In this document: positions 45,125 to 53,696 of the stretch, one piece after another
Position numbering within the stretch: position 1 is the first letter of the stretch
How the letters are laid out: each line of letters begins with the position of its first letter
Assembly (NCBI GenBank): GCA_937927415.1
Contig: CALBDS010000057.1
Location: 59,572 to 123,571, forward strand
Direction of reading: 5' to 3'
Origin: an uncultured Rhodospirillaceae bacterium
Lineage (GTDB): Bacteria; Pseudomonadota; Alphaproteobacteria; Azospirillales; Azospirillaceae
Length of the DNA stretch: 64,000 nucleotides
The notes under the pieces: generated by a model
Seen by the model: only the letters and a program-made list of their open reading frames with translations
Told to the model about the DNA's origin: nothing
Databases searched by the model: none
Made by a program: the position numbers and the translations under genes

Positions 45125-46320
45125 GCCTCGAAACCCGCTTCCTGCGCCTGACTCCCACCGATACCCTGTTCTTCCGCGACGGGCGCCCCTACAACCAGGA
45201 CGACGACGGGCTGGCCCACGCGCGCAGCCTGTTTCCCCCGCATCCCTCCACCGTCACCGGGGCGGTGCGCGCCGCACTGGCCCTGGGCAACGGCTGGAAC
45301 GGGCGTGCCGGCTGGCACACCGGCCTCGTCACGCTGCTGGGCGACGGCCCGGCTATGGATGGGGGAAAGGTCAGCTTCGGGCCTCTGCTGCTGCTGCGGG
45401 AATGCGGGGCGGCGTGGCAGCCGCTCTATCCGGCGCCGCTGTCCCTGATTGCCGAGGCGGCAGCGCCGCCGCTGGGCTGGGGGAACTTTGCCCTGCGCCG
45501 ACCCGGCCCGCCGGTGGATTGCGACCTTGGCCGCGGCGTCCGTCTGCCCATGGGGGAATCGGGCTGCGACAGCCGCAAGGCGGTCTCGGATCTGTGGCTC
45601 ACCCCCGCCGGGCTGGCGCTGGTGCTGGCCGGGCGGGCGGGGGAACTCGACCCCACGCGCCAGGGAACGGACCGGCACCTGTTTCACAGCCGGGAACTCT
45701 GGGCCACCGAACCCCGCGTGGGGCTGGAGCGGAACAACAATTCACGCACCGCGGTGCGGGGACGGCTGTACGCCCCGGTTCATGTGCGTCTGCGTCAGGG
45801 GGTATCCCTGGGGGTGGAGGTCACGGGGCCGTGGACCGAGATGAAGCCCCCCGCCCCGCTGGTGTCCTTGGGGGGTGAGCACCGCACCGCCCATGTGGAT
45901 ACGGTGGAGCGCCCGGCCCCGCCCGCCCCGCCCGCCACCCTCCACCCCGCCCCCGGCGGCGGGATGTGCGTGACGCTGACCCTCATCACCCCGGCACGGG
46001 TGGACGCGGCGTGGCTGACACCCAACGGTCCGCTTCCGGGTGGCGCCCGCATCGTCTCGGCCTGTCTGGGCAAGCCGGTTCCCATCGGTGGCTGGGACAG
46101 CCGCGACGGCGCGGCACGGGGACCGCGGGCCTTGCGCGGCTTCCTGCCCGCCGGCAGCACATGGTTCCTGCACGCCCCGCCCGGCTGGGCCGCATCGCCG
46201 CCCATGACCGCCATCGGTGACGCGGTGGACACCCGCCACGGCTTTGGGCGGTTCGTTCTGGGGACATTCATCGACAGCGCGGGCGGCACCGACACCGCCC
46301 ACAGGGGAGACCAGTCATGA
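45121..46320 (+). CDS. cmr3: Type III-B RAMP protein Cmr3
   Basis: 399 residues. The N-terminus RLTPTDTLFFRDGRPYNQDD followed by FPPHPSTVTGAVRAAL is diagnostic for Cmr3, which binds the 5' tag of the crRNA and contacts Cas10. The second half contains Pro-rich linkers and a C-terminal RHGFGRFVLG glycine loop. It overlaps cmr2 and cmr4 by 4 bases, indicating translational coupling in the complex. Confidence 0.9.
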   Translation: MSLETRFLRLTPTDTLFFRDGRPYNQDDDGLAHARSLFPPHPSTVTGAVRAALALGNGWNGRAGWHTGLVTLLGDGPAMDGGKVSFGPLLLLRECGAAWQPLYPAPLSLIAEAAAPPLGWGNFALRRPGPPVDCDLGRGVRLPMGESGCDSRKAVSDLWLTPAGLALVLAGRAGELDPTRQGTDRHLFHSRELWATEPRVGLERNNNSRTAVRGRLYAPVHVRLRQGVSLGVEVTGPWTEMKPPAPLVSLGGEHRTAHVDTVERPAPPAPPATLHPAPGGGMCVTLTLITPARVDAAWLTPNGPLPGGARIVSACLGKPVPIGGWDSRDGAARGPRALRGFLPAGSTWFLHAPPGWAASPPMTAIGDAVDTRHGFGRFVLGTFIDSAGGTDTAHRGDQS

Positions 46321-47183
46321 GCGCGGCTCTGCTCGGCCTGCTTGCCGAAACCCATATCCACCCCGGCGCCGGGCAGGACGACGGCACCGTCGATCTGCCG
46401 GTGGTGCGGGAAAAGACCACCTCCTATCCCTTCGTGCCGGGATCGTCGGTCAAAGGTGCCATCCGGGATGCGGTGGGGCGCCAGAGGGATGAAGACACCG
46501 TCAAACACTGGTTCGGGGTACAGGACAACGCCGGTCTGGTGATGGTATCGGACGCCCGGCTGCTGCTGCTGCCGGTGCGCTCATTGACCGGGGCGTACCG
46601 CTGGCTGACCTGCCCCTATCTGGTGGAACGGCTGCTGCGCGACCTGCGCCGTGTCGGGCAGCCCTATCAGGGGGCGCCCCTTACCTTCGACGTGGCAACG
46701 GTGGATGAGCCACGGGTGATGACCAAGGGCAAGGGGCGGCTGTTCCTGGAAGAGCGGGTGTTCACCATCCCCAGCGCCCCTTCCAACGATTTGGTGAAAC
46801 TGCTGCAAAGCGTGATCGGCGACCCGCAGGCCAGCGCCCGGCTGGGCGATCAGCTGGCGGTGGTCAGCGACGATGACTTCGCCTGGTTCGCCCGCTACGG
46901 CCTGTCGGTGCAGGCCCGCAACTGCCTGCAATCCCGCGACGGGAAGAGCGATGCCAAGACCTCCACCAACCTGTGGTACGAGGAAACCCTGGCCCCCGAC
47001 ACGGTGATGTACCTGCTGCTGTCCGACCGCTATCAGCCCGACGGCAAGGGCGGGGCCGACGCCGTGGCAAAGCTGTTTACCGGCGGCTACCTGCAATTGG
47101 GCGGCAACGAGACCGTGGGGCAAGGCTGGTTTCAGGTCACCGTGCTGACCGGAGCCACCAAAGAGGACGGAGGGACCAAATGA
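46317..47183 (+). CDS. cmr4: Type III-B backbone RAMP nuclease Cmr4
   Basis: 288 residues. LLAETHIHPGAGQDDGTVDL then PVVREKTTSYPFVPGSSVKG is the Cmr4 signature; the acidic residues in the GQDDGTVD loop include the expected target-RNA-cleaving aspartate of Cas7-type subunits. The C-terminal YLQLGGNETVGQGWFQV closes the RAMP fold. Cmr4 polymerises along the crRNA and cuts target RNA every six nucleotides in characterised systems. Confidence 0.92.
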   Translation: MSAALLGLLAETHIHPGAGQDDGTVDLPVVREKTTSYPFVPGSSVKGAIRDAVGRQRDEDTVKHWFGVQDNAGLVMVSDARLLLLPVRSLTGAYRWLTCPYLVERLLRDLRRVGQPYQGAPLTFDVATVDEPRVMTKGKGRLFLEERVFTIPSAPSNDLVKLLQSVIGDPQASARLGDQLAVVSDDDFAWFARYGLSVQARNCLQSRDGKSDAKTSTNLWYEETLAPDTVMYLLLSDRYQPDGKGGADAVAKLFTGGYLQLGGNETVGQGWFQVTVLTGATKEDGGTK

Positions 47184-47677
47184 CCGGCCCCGCCCTGCCC
47201 CAACGCCGCGCCGCCGCCGCCCTGGCCGCCATCACCGCCTATGAGAACAACCCGAAGGTTCCGGCCAAGGAGAAATCGGCCTATGCCGGCTACATCAAAT
47301 CCCTGCCCGCGGCCATCGTGATGAACGGGCTGGGGCAGGCGCTGGCCACCGAACTGGCCCAGGGCGGCAAGGATACCGCCAAGGGCCAGGGCGGCATCGC
47401 CCCCAACGCCCACGCCCAGATCTACCGCCATGTGGAAGCGTGGCTGTGCGGCGACGACCCGGAGGTTCCCTTCCGCGGAAGGCGCAAGACCGCCAAGGCC
47501 GACAGCCCGGTGCTGATGGAATGCCTGTGCACCGCCGACCAATCCCTGTACCTGCTGGCCCAGGCGGAGGCGATGGAATACATCCAGTGGCTGAAGAAAT
47601 TCGCCAACGCCCTGTTGGTCAGCCGCGGCAGCACCCCCGATGACCGTCCCGGCGATGGGGGGGCCACCCCGGCATGA
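47180..47677 (+). CDS. cmr5: Type III-B small subunit Cmr5
   Basis: 165 residues, all-alpha: RRAAAALAAITAYENNPKVP, YAGYIKSLPAAIVMNGLGQA, and YLLAQAEAMEYIQWLKKFAN. This is the Cmr5/Cas11 pattern; small subunits line the target strand in the Cmr complex. The start is set by a 4-base ATGA overlap with cmr4; the frame also runs upstream but that part is antisense noise. Confidence 0.9.
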   Translation: MTGPALPQRRAAAALAAITAYENNPKVPAKEKSAYAGYIKSLPAAIVMNGLGQALATELAQGGKDTAKGQGGIAPNAHAQIYRHVEAWLCGDDPEVPFRGRRKTAKADSPVLMECLCTADQSLYLLAQAEAMEYIQWLKKFANALLVSRGSTPDDRPGDGGATPA

Positions 47678-48705
47678 CCCGCACCCCTCTCTACCAAGGC
47701 GCCGCGGCGGAAGCAGCCCGCCAGTTCCAGCCGTCGAAGGGCGTGTGGAGCGGCAACGCCGGCCTGTGGTACGATAAATTTTGCAATCAATGGGCCATCG
47801 ATTTCTCCGGTTTGTCGGGAGAAAACGCCAAGCGTGACTGGGTGGAAAGCGTCGTCCGCTCCCCCGCCGGCCCGGTGAAGACCGGCCCCGCCACCCTGCT
47901 CGCCGAACACGCCCGCCGCCGTGAGGCGCTGGTGACGCGGCAGGAGGGGCAGATCCTCGCCATGCGCCTGGACAGCCGCTTCGCCACCGGCCTCGGCCGC
48001 CGTCACCCGGTGGAAAATGGCTTTGCCTGGAATCACAGCCTGGGCGTGCCTTATCTGGCCGGGGCTGGAGTGAAGGGTCTGGTCCGGGCTTGGGCCACGT
48101 TCGAGGCGGAGGGGGTGACACCAGCGGACATCGAGCGCATCTTCGGTCCCCTGCCCGGTGAGAGACTGCATGTGGGGTCGGTGATCTTTCTCGACGCCCT
48201 GCCCACCGCGCCGGTCTCCATGGCGGTGGAGGTGATGACCCCCCACACCGGCCCGTGGAACGGCGCCGATCCCGACACGCTGACCCTGAACGACGCCCCC
48301 GCCGATTGGAACAGCCCCAACCCCGTTCCCTATCTGGTGATGGAGGCCGGGGCGGTGATGCAATTCGCCATCCTGCCCCGCACCAGGGCCGATACCCTGG
48401 ACGCCAAACAGGCTCGGGACTGGCTGTGCGAGGCCCTGTCCTGGCTGGGCGCCGGCGCCAAGACCGCCATCGGCTTCGGCCGCTTCAGCCCGGCGGAGTC
48501 TGCGGCGGGAACGGACCCGGTTTCCCCCTTCGCCGTCTCCCGAACCACCGCGTCCCGCAACACCCGCACGGCACCGGCCCACCAGCGCGGCTTCGTCGAT
48601 GGCGAGGAGGTACGGATTCTCCGTTACGAAGGCGACAAGGCGGTGGTGGAGTTCGTCGAGACGGGGGATGTGGAGACGGTTGAAGTAAAAGAAATAGTTT
48701 TCTAA
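47674..48705 (+). CDS. cmr6: Type III-B RAMP protein Cmr6
   Basis: 343 residues, last gene of the cmr operon. Recognised by LAMRLDSRFATGLGRRHPVE, GVPYLAGAGVKGLVRAWA, FLDALPTAPVSMAVEVMTPH and a late GAGAKTAIGFGRF loop. Cmr6 sits at the 3' end of the crRNA next to Cmr1. A C-terminal extension of about 80 residues beyond the RAMP fold looks like a small beta domain. A perfect hairpin follows the stop. Confidence 0.9.
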   Translation: MTRTPLYQGAAAEAARQFQPSKGVWSGNAGLWYDKFCNQWAIDFSGLSGENAKRDWVESVVRSPAGPVKTGPATLLAEHARRREALVTRQEGQILAMRLDSRFATGLGRRHPVENGFAWNHSLGVPYLAGAGVKGLVRAWATFEAEGVTPADIERIFGPLPGERLHVGSVIFLDALPTAPVSMAVEVMTPHTGPWNGADPDTLTLNDAPADWNSPNPVPYLVMEAGAVMQFAILPRTRADTLDAKQARDWLCEALSWLGAGAKTAIGFGRFSPAESAAGTDPVSPFAVSRTTASRNTRTAPAHQRGFVDGEEVRILRYEGDKAVVEFVETGDVETVEVKEIVF

Positions 48706-48731
48706 CGTGATAAAAATATCTCTTGTGGCAA

Positions 48732-48766
48732 AATAAATATGGCCTTCAATCGAGGCCATATTTATT
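48732..48766. terminator. Transcription terminator of the cmr operon
   Basis: A perfect 14-bp AT-rich stem (AATAAATATGGCCT and its complement) with a 7-base loop, 26 bases after the cmr6 stop. Being symmetrical, it could also stop transcription coming from the array side. Confidence 0.7.
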
Positions 48767-48816
48767 CGGGAAATAGATTTTAAAATCAGATAAATTTCAA
48801 TCAGAGTTCGGAGCGT

Positions 48817-49241
48817 TTAATCTGACGCATCCCCGGCGTGCTTGAGGTAGTTCCAGCATTCCTCTGGAGTGTAGAGGTCGCCAATGGAGCCGACGGCCGT
48901 CCACAGCTTTTCGATGGTGCGGGCACCGATGCGCCGGAGATGAGCTTTAAGCTTGGCGAAGGCCATCTCGATGGGATGGAAGGTCGGGACTGTCGAGCGG
49001 CAGGAAGAGAAACCAAGCCTACGCTTCTTGAGGACGGCCTTGGCTTTTTCGCTCTTATGGCAGGCCCGGTTATCGAGAATGACGACGTCGCCCGGCCGCA
49101 GGGTGGGGGCGAGTTGGGTTTCGACATAGGTCTCGAACAGCGCCCGACTCATCGCGCCCTTGATGATCCAAGGGGCGCTCAACCCGTCGCAGCGCAGGGC
49201 GGCGATGAAGGTCTGGGTATCCCAATGGCCAAACTGCACCG
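48817..49241 (-). pseudogene. IS630-family transposase remnant abutting CRISPR array 1
   Basis: The C-terminal two-thirds of a DDE transposase of the IS630 family: HWDTQTFIAALRCDG, VVILDNRACHKSEKAK (second catalytic Asp) and HPIEMAFAKLKAHLRR (catalytic Glu), ending LYTPEECWNYLKHAGDASD. The N-terminal helix-turn-helix and first Asp are gone. In the neighbouring frame LPLDSPDL is readable just before HPIE, so two compensating indels have scrambled the segment. The fragment ends exactly where a CRISPR repeat begins, with the first five bases of that repeat lost. Confidence 0.75.
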
Positions 49242-50156
49242 AATAAAGCCCGCCCGAAGGCGGGAAGCAAAGATGAGCGAAAACTTTACAATACAGGACA
49301 TTAACGCTTGGTTTCAATAAAGCCCGCCCGAAGGCGGGAAGCAAAGGGCTGCCCGTGAATGGGCGCAAGCCCAGAGGCGGGCGTTTCAATAAAGCCCGCC
49401 CGAAGGCGGGAAGCAAAGGTATGGAGCTAATAAAACAGCGAGGAAGCGAACCATGAGTTTCAATAAAGCCCGCCCGAAGGCGGGAAGCAAAGTATCCTTT
49501 TCCAAGTAATTTCAATAATATTATTATATGTTTCAATAAAGCCCGCCCGAAGGCGGGAAGCAAAGAACCTGAAAGCGAAGCCGGTTATTGGCGGTGAGCA
49601 GGTGTTTCAATAAAGCCCGCCCGAAGGCGGGAAGCAAAGGATTCTTTTTGAACTATGACCAGTTTATGAAGGGAAGGGTTTCAATAAAGCCCGCCCGAAG
49701 GCGGGAAGCAAAGGCTCGGGAACAGGCCTTGGAACAGGCCCAAGTTCGGGCCGTTTCAATAAAGCCCGCCCGAAGGCGGGAAGCAAAGAACAGTTGGAGT
49801 GATTTCTTTTGGAGTTATGATGAGTGTTTCAATAAAGCCCGCCCGAAGGCGGGAAGCAAAGGTGTGTTATTCATTCAGATCCTCCCCAGCGTTAGCTGGT
49901 TTCAATAAAGCCCGCCCGAAGGCGGGAAGCAAAGGGTCGTTGACGAAGACCGATATGTGAGCGTCCGGCCAAGGTTTCAATAAAGCCCGCCCGAAGGCGG
50001 GAAGCAAAGATTCTGAAAAAATCCCCAATTCTCTCATAATGGCACAGGTTTCAATAAAGCCCGCCCGAAGGCGGGAAGCAAAGAAATCAAACCTATAATT
50101 ATGAATAATATAGACACCCGGTTTCAATAAAGCCCGCCCGAAGGCGGGAAGCAAAG
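49242..50156 (-). CRISPR. CRISPR array 1: 13 repeats, 12 spacers
   Basis: 36-bp repeats; on the minus strand each starts CTTTGCTTCCCGCC and ends ATTGAAAC, the usual 8-nt crRNA 5' handle of type III systems, so transcription runs right to left from the leader at 50157-50320. Repeat starts on the plus strand: 49242 (31 bases only), 49311, 49383, 49457, 49530, 49604, 49678, 49753, 49826, 49899, 49974, 50048, 50121. Spacers are 36-39 bp. The repeat contains CCCGCC-TTCG-GGCGGG, a stem capped by a UUCG tetraloop. The leader-distal end is cut by an IS630 remnant. Confidence 0.97.
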
Positions 50157-50320
50157 GGACCACCAGCCAAGCCATTGGAAACCAACGCAAAAATTAGCAA
50201 CTTTCACGCGAGATGACTTATCCACAGGGCGAGTTGATGAAACACTCCTCAGAAAACCAAGACTAGACGGAATTCCCATTTTTTGTCAATATGTTATAAT
50301 TATCACGCGATATTTCCCCC
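50157..50320 (-). promoter_or_regulatory. Leader of array 1
   Basis: Inverted copy of the array 2 leader, nearly identical over most of its length: TCGCGTGATAATTATAACA, a -35-like TTGACA, GTTTCATCAACTCGCCC, TGTGGATAA, CTCGCGTGAAAGTTG and GGTCC at the repeat junction. The DnaA-box nonamer TTATCCACA is at 50218-50226, with 61 bp between it and the first repeat. Confidence 0.85.
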
Positions 50321-50337
50321 ACATCCTCCCGCCTGAC

Positions 50338-50628
50338 TCATAGAATCCGCGGTCCCTGCTCAATCGGCTGATAAGGGGCACCCAGACAGGTGATATGAGG
50401 TATCACATGGTCGGCTGGCCCCAGATCCACCACCAGCACACGGTCGGCGGCGGGGTCAATCAGACGGGATAGCCGTTCGCACAAGCTGGTCTGACGCTGC
50501 CGCGACAGCCGGCACTGAAACACCGACAATTGCAGCCAGTCGCCATAGCCGTGCAAAAGCTTGAACACCCTCCGCCACCGCCGTGGGTGGCCAATGTCGT
50601 AAGCGACGAGGTACAGGTTCTCGGCCAT
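50338..50628 (-). CDS. cas2: CRISPR adaptation protein Cas2
   Basis: 96 residues from ATG 50628 (MAENLYLVAYDIGHPRRWRR); a TTG start five codons upstream is less likely. The ferredoxin-like fold is evident: YLVAYDIG with the conserved Asp, the helix RVFKLLHGYGDWLQLSVFQC, and the C-terminal strand. Cas2 bridges two Cas1 dimers during spacer integration. It starts 5 bases after cas1 ends and faces the array 1 leader. Confidence 0.93.
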   Translation of the reverse strand: MAENLYLVAYDIGHPRRWRRVFKLLHGYGDWLQLSVFQCRLSRQRQTSLCERLSRLIDPAADRVLVVDLGPADHVIPHITCLGAPYQPIEQGPRIL

Positions 50629-50633
50629 GAGCG

Positions 50634-51665
50634 TCACCGCCAAAGCCAGGGGGTGAAGGCATCAGCACCCCCCGTTACATAGCGGGCAAGACAGGCGGCA
50701 TCGGCGCTGATAGCGGTCCGCAGGGTGCCGGCGGATCCGGCTTCGTCATCCAGCCGCGCTTCGAACGCCGCAATCACTCGGCGGCGCCCACCGTCATCCA
50801 GCAAAACCGCGCCATCGGCAGCGGCAAAATCCTCCGTCGTCAGCTCGCCATGACGGAACAGGCGTAGGGTCACGGAATCCGCCACCACTGGGCGCCAAGG
50901 CTCCATCAGATCCAGCGCCAAAGCCGGACGTCCATCGCGCGGTTGATGGAGAAAACCCAGAGCGGGATCGAATCCTGCCTCCGCCGCCGCCCGTTCGCAC
51001 ACGCGGACCAGCAGGGCATAGGTGAAGGACAAAACCGCGTTCACCGGATCGGTCGGCAGACGCCGCCGCCGTGCAGTGAAACCGGCAGTCAGCGCGCCAT
51101 TTCCCGGCCCCGATGCCAGCCGACGGGCAAGAGCGGCGAAATGGCGGGCTGCCGCCGCGCCCTCCACTCCCAACAAGGCGTCAAGGCCAGAGGCAGCCAT
51201 GGCATCCTGTTCCGAACGGCTGAGGATATCCAGCACCGCACCCAGCCCGAAGCGCCCGGTTCCATGGCGACGCAACAGGGTACGGCCGTTGCGGATCTTG
51301 GCCGCGACCAGAAGCCGGGCAATGGCAAGGGCACGGACCGGGTCGGCTGCGGCCGCATACTGGGCCTGGCGCACCGCCACAGCCGCAGGGGTAAACCCGA
51401 AACAGCGCCCCAGCGGCCACCCGTCGGCACCACACCACGTCACCGCCACCCCACGGCGGAACAGGGCGTGCAGACAGGGAGTGGTCACCGCCACATTCCC
51501 CATCAGCACCAATTCCGACACGTCGTCCAGACGAACCAGCCGGGGCGGAGCATCATCGGCTTCCACCCGCAGGGTATCGCCGTCTTTGGCGACCCGCCCC
51601 TGTTGGCTCTGAACAAAGACGGGAAACCGGGTTTCGGCAAAGGGACGGGCCGTTGTACGGGACAT
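50634..51665 (-). CDS. cas1: CRISPR integrase Cas1
   Basis: 343 residues from the ATG with GGAG ahead (MSRTTARPFAETRFPVFVQ). Catalytic metal ligands can be placed as Glu168 (GVEGAAAARHF), His240 (LGFLHQPRDGRPALALDLME) and Asp252, with Glu255 nearby. Cas1 inserts new spacers at the leader-repeat junction. No fusion to Cas6 or reverse transcriptase: the upstream extension of the frame is antisense to the divergent RT region. The 192-bp gap to the RT gene should hold both promoters. Confidence 0.93.
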   Translation of the reverse strand: MSRTTARPFAETRFPVFVQSQQGRVAKDGDTLRVEADDAPPRLVRLDDVSELVLMGNVAVTTPCLHALFRRGVAVTWCGADGWPLGRCFGFTPAAVAVRQAQYAAAADPVRALAIARLLVAAKIRNGRTLLRRHGTGRFGLGAVLDILSRSEQDAMAASGLDALLGVEGAAAARHFAALARRLASGPGNGALTAGFTARRRRLPTDPVNAVLSFTYALLVRVCERAAAEAGFDPALGFLHQPRDGRPALALDLMEPWRPVVADSVTLRLFRHGELTTEDFAAADGAVLLDDGGRRRVIAAFEARLDDEAGSAGTLRTAISADAACLARYVTGGADAFTPWLWR

Positions 51666-51857
51666 GGGCGGAATCTCCGGGTCTTGAAGCGGTCCCCCAC
51701 TGTGGCAGCCCGTCCGCCGCCACCGCCAGCCGGGCAACCTTGCTTCGCTGGCCGAAATCAGCCGTGTCAGGCATGTGTGATTTCCCCCATCAGCCCCGGT
51801 TACACCGTGTCGCCCTTCCCCACCATTTATTCCCTATCCGCCACCCTCGCCCGAGTC

Positions 51858-52754
51858 ATGATGGGGCCGCTGCCGGACCCTGCCCACCCATGGCCCGGAA
51901 CCACGCGGCTGTTCGAACGGCTGTGCAGCGCAACCGTACTGGAGGCGGCATGGGACACGGTACGCCGGAACGCCGGCGGCCCCGGCGGGGATCGGATGGA
52001 AACCGCGACGATGGCCCCGGTGGCCGGCCGGATGCTGGCACACTTGCAGCATGCCCTGCGCGGCGGCACCTATCGTCCGGGGCCGCTGCGCCGGGTGACG
52101 ATCCCCAAAGGTGATGGAGGCACCCGCACCCTGGCCATTCCCTGCGTGATCGACCGGGTGGCTCAGACCGCTGCCGCCCGCGTTTTAGGCGTGGTGCTGG
52201 AACCGCGGTTCCATCCCGCCAGCTTCGGCTACCGCCCCGGCCGCGGGGTGACCGATGCGGTGATGCTGGCCGACCGGCTGCGGCAAAACGGGTACGCATG
52301 GGTGGTAGACGGCGATATTGCGGCCTTTTTCGATACCGTTCCCCATCGCCATGTTATGGGCCGGCTGGAGCGGCGGGTGGCTGACCGGCGGTTCACGGGG
52401 CTGGTCGCCCTATGGCTGCGGGATGGTGCGGCCGGCTCCGGCCACGGTCTGCCACAGGGATCACCCCTATCACCGCTGCTGGCCAATCTGGCGCTCGATC
52501 CGATCGACTGGGCCATCGACAGCACCGACAAAGGAACGGGGGTGCGGCTGGTCCGTTACGCCGACGATTTCCTGCTGCTGTGCGAACACCCATGGACTGC
52601 GGTGACAGCAAAGGGGCGGATGGCGGCTTTTCTGGCCTGCGCCGGGTTACGGCTCAACCCGAGAAAGACACGGATCACATCCTTCGCGCACGGCGTGCGG
52701 TTTCTGGGGTATCATCTGGACCGTACCGGATACAGGACAGACGAGGGGCAATGA
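51858..52754 (+). CDS. CRISPR-associated reverse transcriptase, free-standing
   Basis: 298 residues from ATG 51858; GTG 51807 would add 17 residues, and no start has a strong ribosome-binding site. It has the RT palm and fingers of group-II-intron/CRISPR RTs: RRVTIPKGDGGTRTLAIPCV, FGYRPGRGVTDAV, VVDGDIAAFFDTV, LPQGSPLSPLLANLALDPID and catalytic YADD (Y234-D237), then LRLNPRKTRITSF and FLGYHL. There is no maturase or endonuclease domain. Divergent from cas1-cas2, so it probably lets the adaptation complex acquire spacers from RNA, as shown for RT-Cas1 fusions. Confidence 0.9.
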   Translation: MMGPLPDPAHPWPGTTRLFERLCSATVLEAAWDTVRRNAGGPGGDRMETATMAPVAGRMLAHLQHALRGGTYRPGPLRRVTIPKGDGGTRTLAIPCVIDRVAQTAAARVLGVVLEPRFHPASFGYRPGRGVTDAVMLADRLRQNGYAWVVDGDIAAFFDTVPHRHVMGRLERRVADRRFTGLVALWLRDGAAGSGHGLPQGSPLSPLLANLALDPIDWAIDSTDKGTGVRLVRYADDFLLLCEHPWTAVTAKGRMAAFLACAGLRLNPRKTRITSFAHGVRFLGYHLDRTGYRTDEGQ

Positions 52755-53590
52755 TGCCGGGCGGTACGCCGGGGAACGGGTGCGGGGCGCCGACGGCGGT
52801 GCTGTGGGAACTGGGCGGCGATCCCGGGCGGTGGCCGCCGGTGACGGCGGCCTATACACTGGGGCATCTGGCCCGGCGGGCGGCGTTGGGCCTTGCCCGG
52901 CGTCTGTTCGGCCCCGATGGGCTTCCCCCCTGCCTGCACGGCCACGGTCCTGATGGCGCCGTTACCCGTGATCCGCGCCACCCCAACGCCTGCTTTTTGG
53001 CTGAAGACACCGGCGGGGGGCGGATTGGGCAGATTCTGATCGTGGCACCCGGCGGATTCGACCGCCCGGCCCTCGCCGCGCTGGTGATGGTGGAGCGGCT
53101 GTATGACGGAACGCTGGGGGAATGGCCGGTGCGGTGCGTGTGGGTGGGGCCGGCACAGGACGCGCCCAGCCGGCTGACCCGGCCGTCCCGCACCTGGATC
53201 TCGGCCACCCCTTGGGTTTGCCCGCTTCATCTCAAAACCGGGCGGAGCCTGGAGGGGATGCTGATCCGCGATCTGTCGCTGCGCGGCTGGCCGCCCCCCA
53301 GCGCCGTCGAGTTGTTGACATCGGTCCCAACCACCGGAGGAAGCGCTGCCCTGGCCCGCCAGGATTTCACCCTGTACCTTCCCACCCGCACCGGCCGCCC
53401 CCGCCCGGATGGGATGGGAAGCCTGTGGCGTCTGACCTTCCCCCTGGCCATCCACGGCCCTGTCACCCTGGGCTGGGACCATCACCTGGGCCTGGGCCTG
53501 TTCCGTCCCGACGAACCGGAGCACGAAGAAGCGGAAGAAACATCGCGTGATAATTATAACACATTGACAAAAAATGGAAATTCCGTCTAA
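52751..53590 (+). CDS. Csb2/GSU0054-like RAMP, probable Cas6-type crRNA nuclease
   Basis: 279 residues, overlapping the RT stop by 4 bases. LHGHGPDGAVTRDPRHPNAC followed by GRIGQILIVAPGGFDRPAL, then RTWISATPWVCPLHLKTGR, GWPPPSAVELL and a C-terminal GWDHHLGLGLF glycine loop follow the pattern of Csb2 (GSU0054), the Cas5-Cas6-like RAMP of type I-G systems. Csb2 is normally larger; this looks like its Cas6-like half. No other cas6 is present, so it is the likely repeat-cleaving nuclease. The last 15 or so codons lie inside the array 2 leader. Confidence 0.7.
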   Translation: MMPGGTPGNGCGAPTAVLWELGGDPGRWPPVTAAYTLGHLARRAALGLARRLFGPDGLPPCLHGHGPDGAVTRDPRHPNACFLAEDTGGGRIGQILIVAPGGFDRPALAALVMVERLYDGTLGEWPVRCVWVGPAQDAPSRLTRPSRTWISATPWVCPLHLKTGRSLEGMLIRDLSLRGWPPPSAVELLTSVPTTGGSAALARQDFTLYLPTRTGRPRPDGMGSLWRLTFPLAIHGPVTLGWDHHLGLGLFRPDEPEHEEAEETSRDNYNTLTKNGNSV

Positions 53591-53696
53591 CCTTGGTTTT
53601 TGGAAGAGTGTTTCATCAACTCGCCCTGTGGATAAGTCATCTCGCGTGAAAGTTGCCAGTTTTTCTGTTGATTTTCAATAACTTGCCCAGTGGTCC
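53541..53696 (+). promoter_or_regulatory. Leader of array 2
   Basis: Inverted twin of the array 1 leader. TTGACA is at 53564-53569, TGTGGATAA at 53627-53635 (61 bp before the first repeat), then CTCGCGTGAAAGTTG and GTGGTCC at the junction. The first 50 bases overlap the 3' end of the Csb2-like gene. Confidence 0.85.

Noticed and set aside
49588..49908. Open frames of repeated KARPKAGSK-type or SRLRAGFIET-type peptides in all four arrays
   Set aside because: They are translations of CRISPR repeats, not proteins.
50943..51857. Long upstream extension of the reverse transcriptase frame, giving about 600 residues
   Set aside because: This part is antisense to cas1 and has no RT-like or other protein character; the RT fold begins after 51858.
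50634..52754. RT-Cas1 fusion
   Set aside because: The two genes are on opposite strands, divergent, with separate starts.
51858..52754. Retron or DRT-type defence reverse transcriptase
   Set aside because: It is adjacent to cas1-cas2 and coupled to a Cas6-like gene, has group-II/CRISPR RT motifs, and no msr/msd-like RNA or fused effector is visible.
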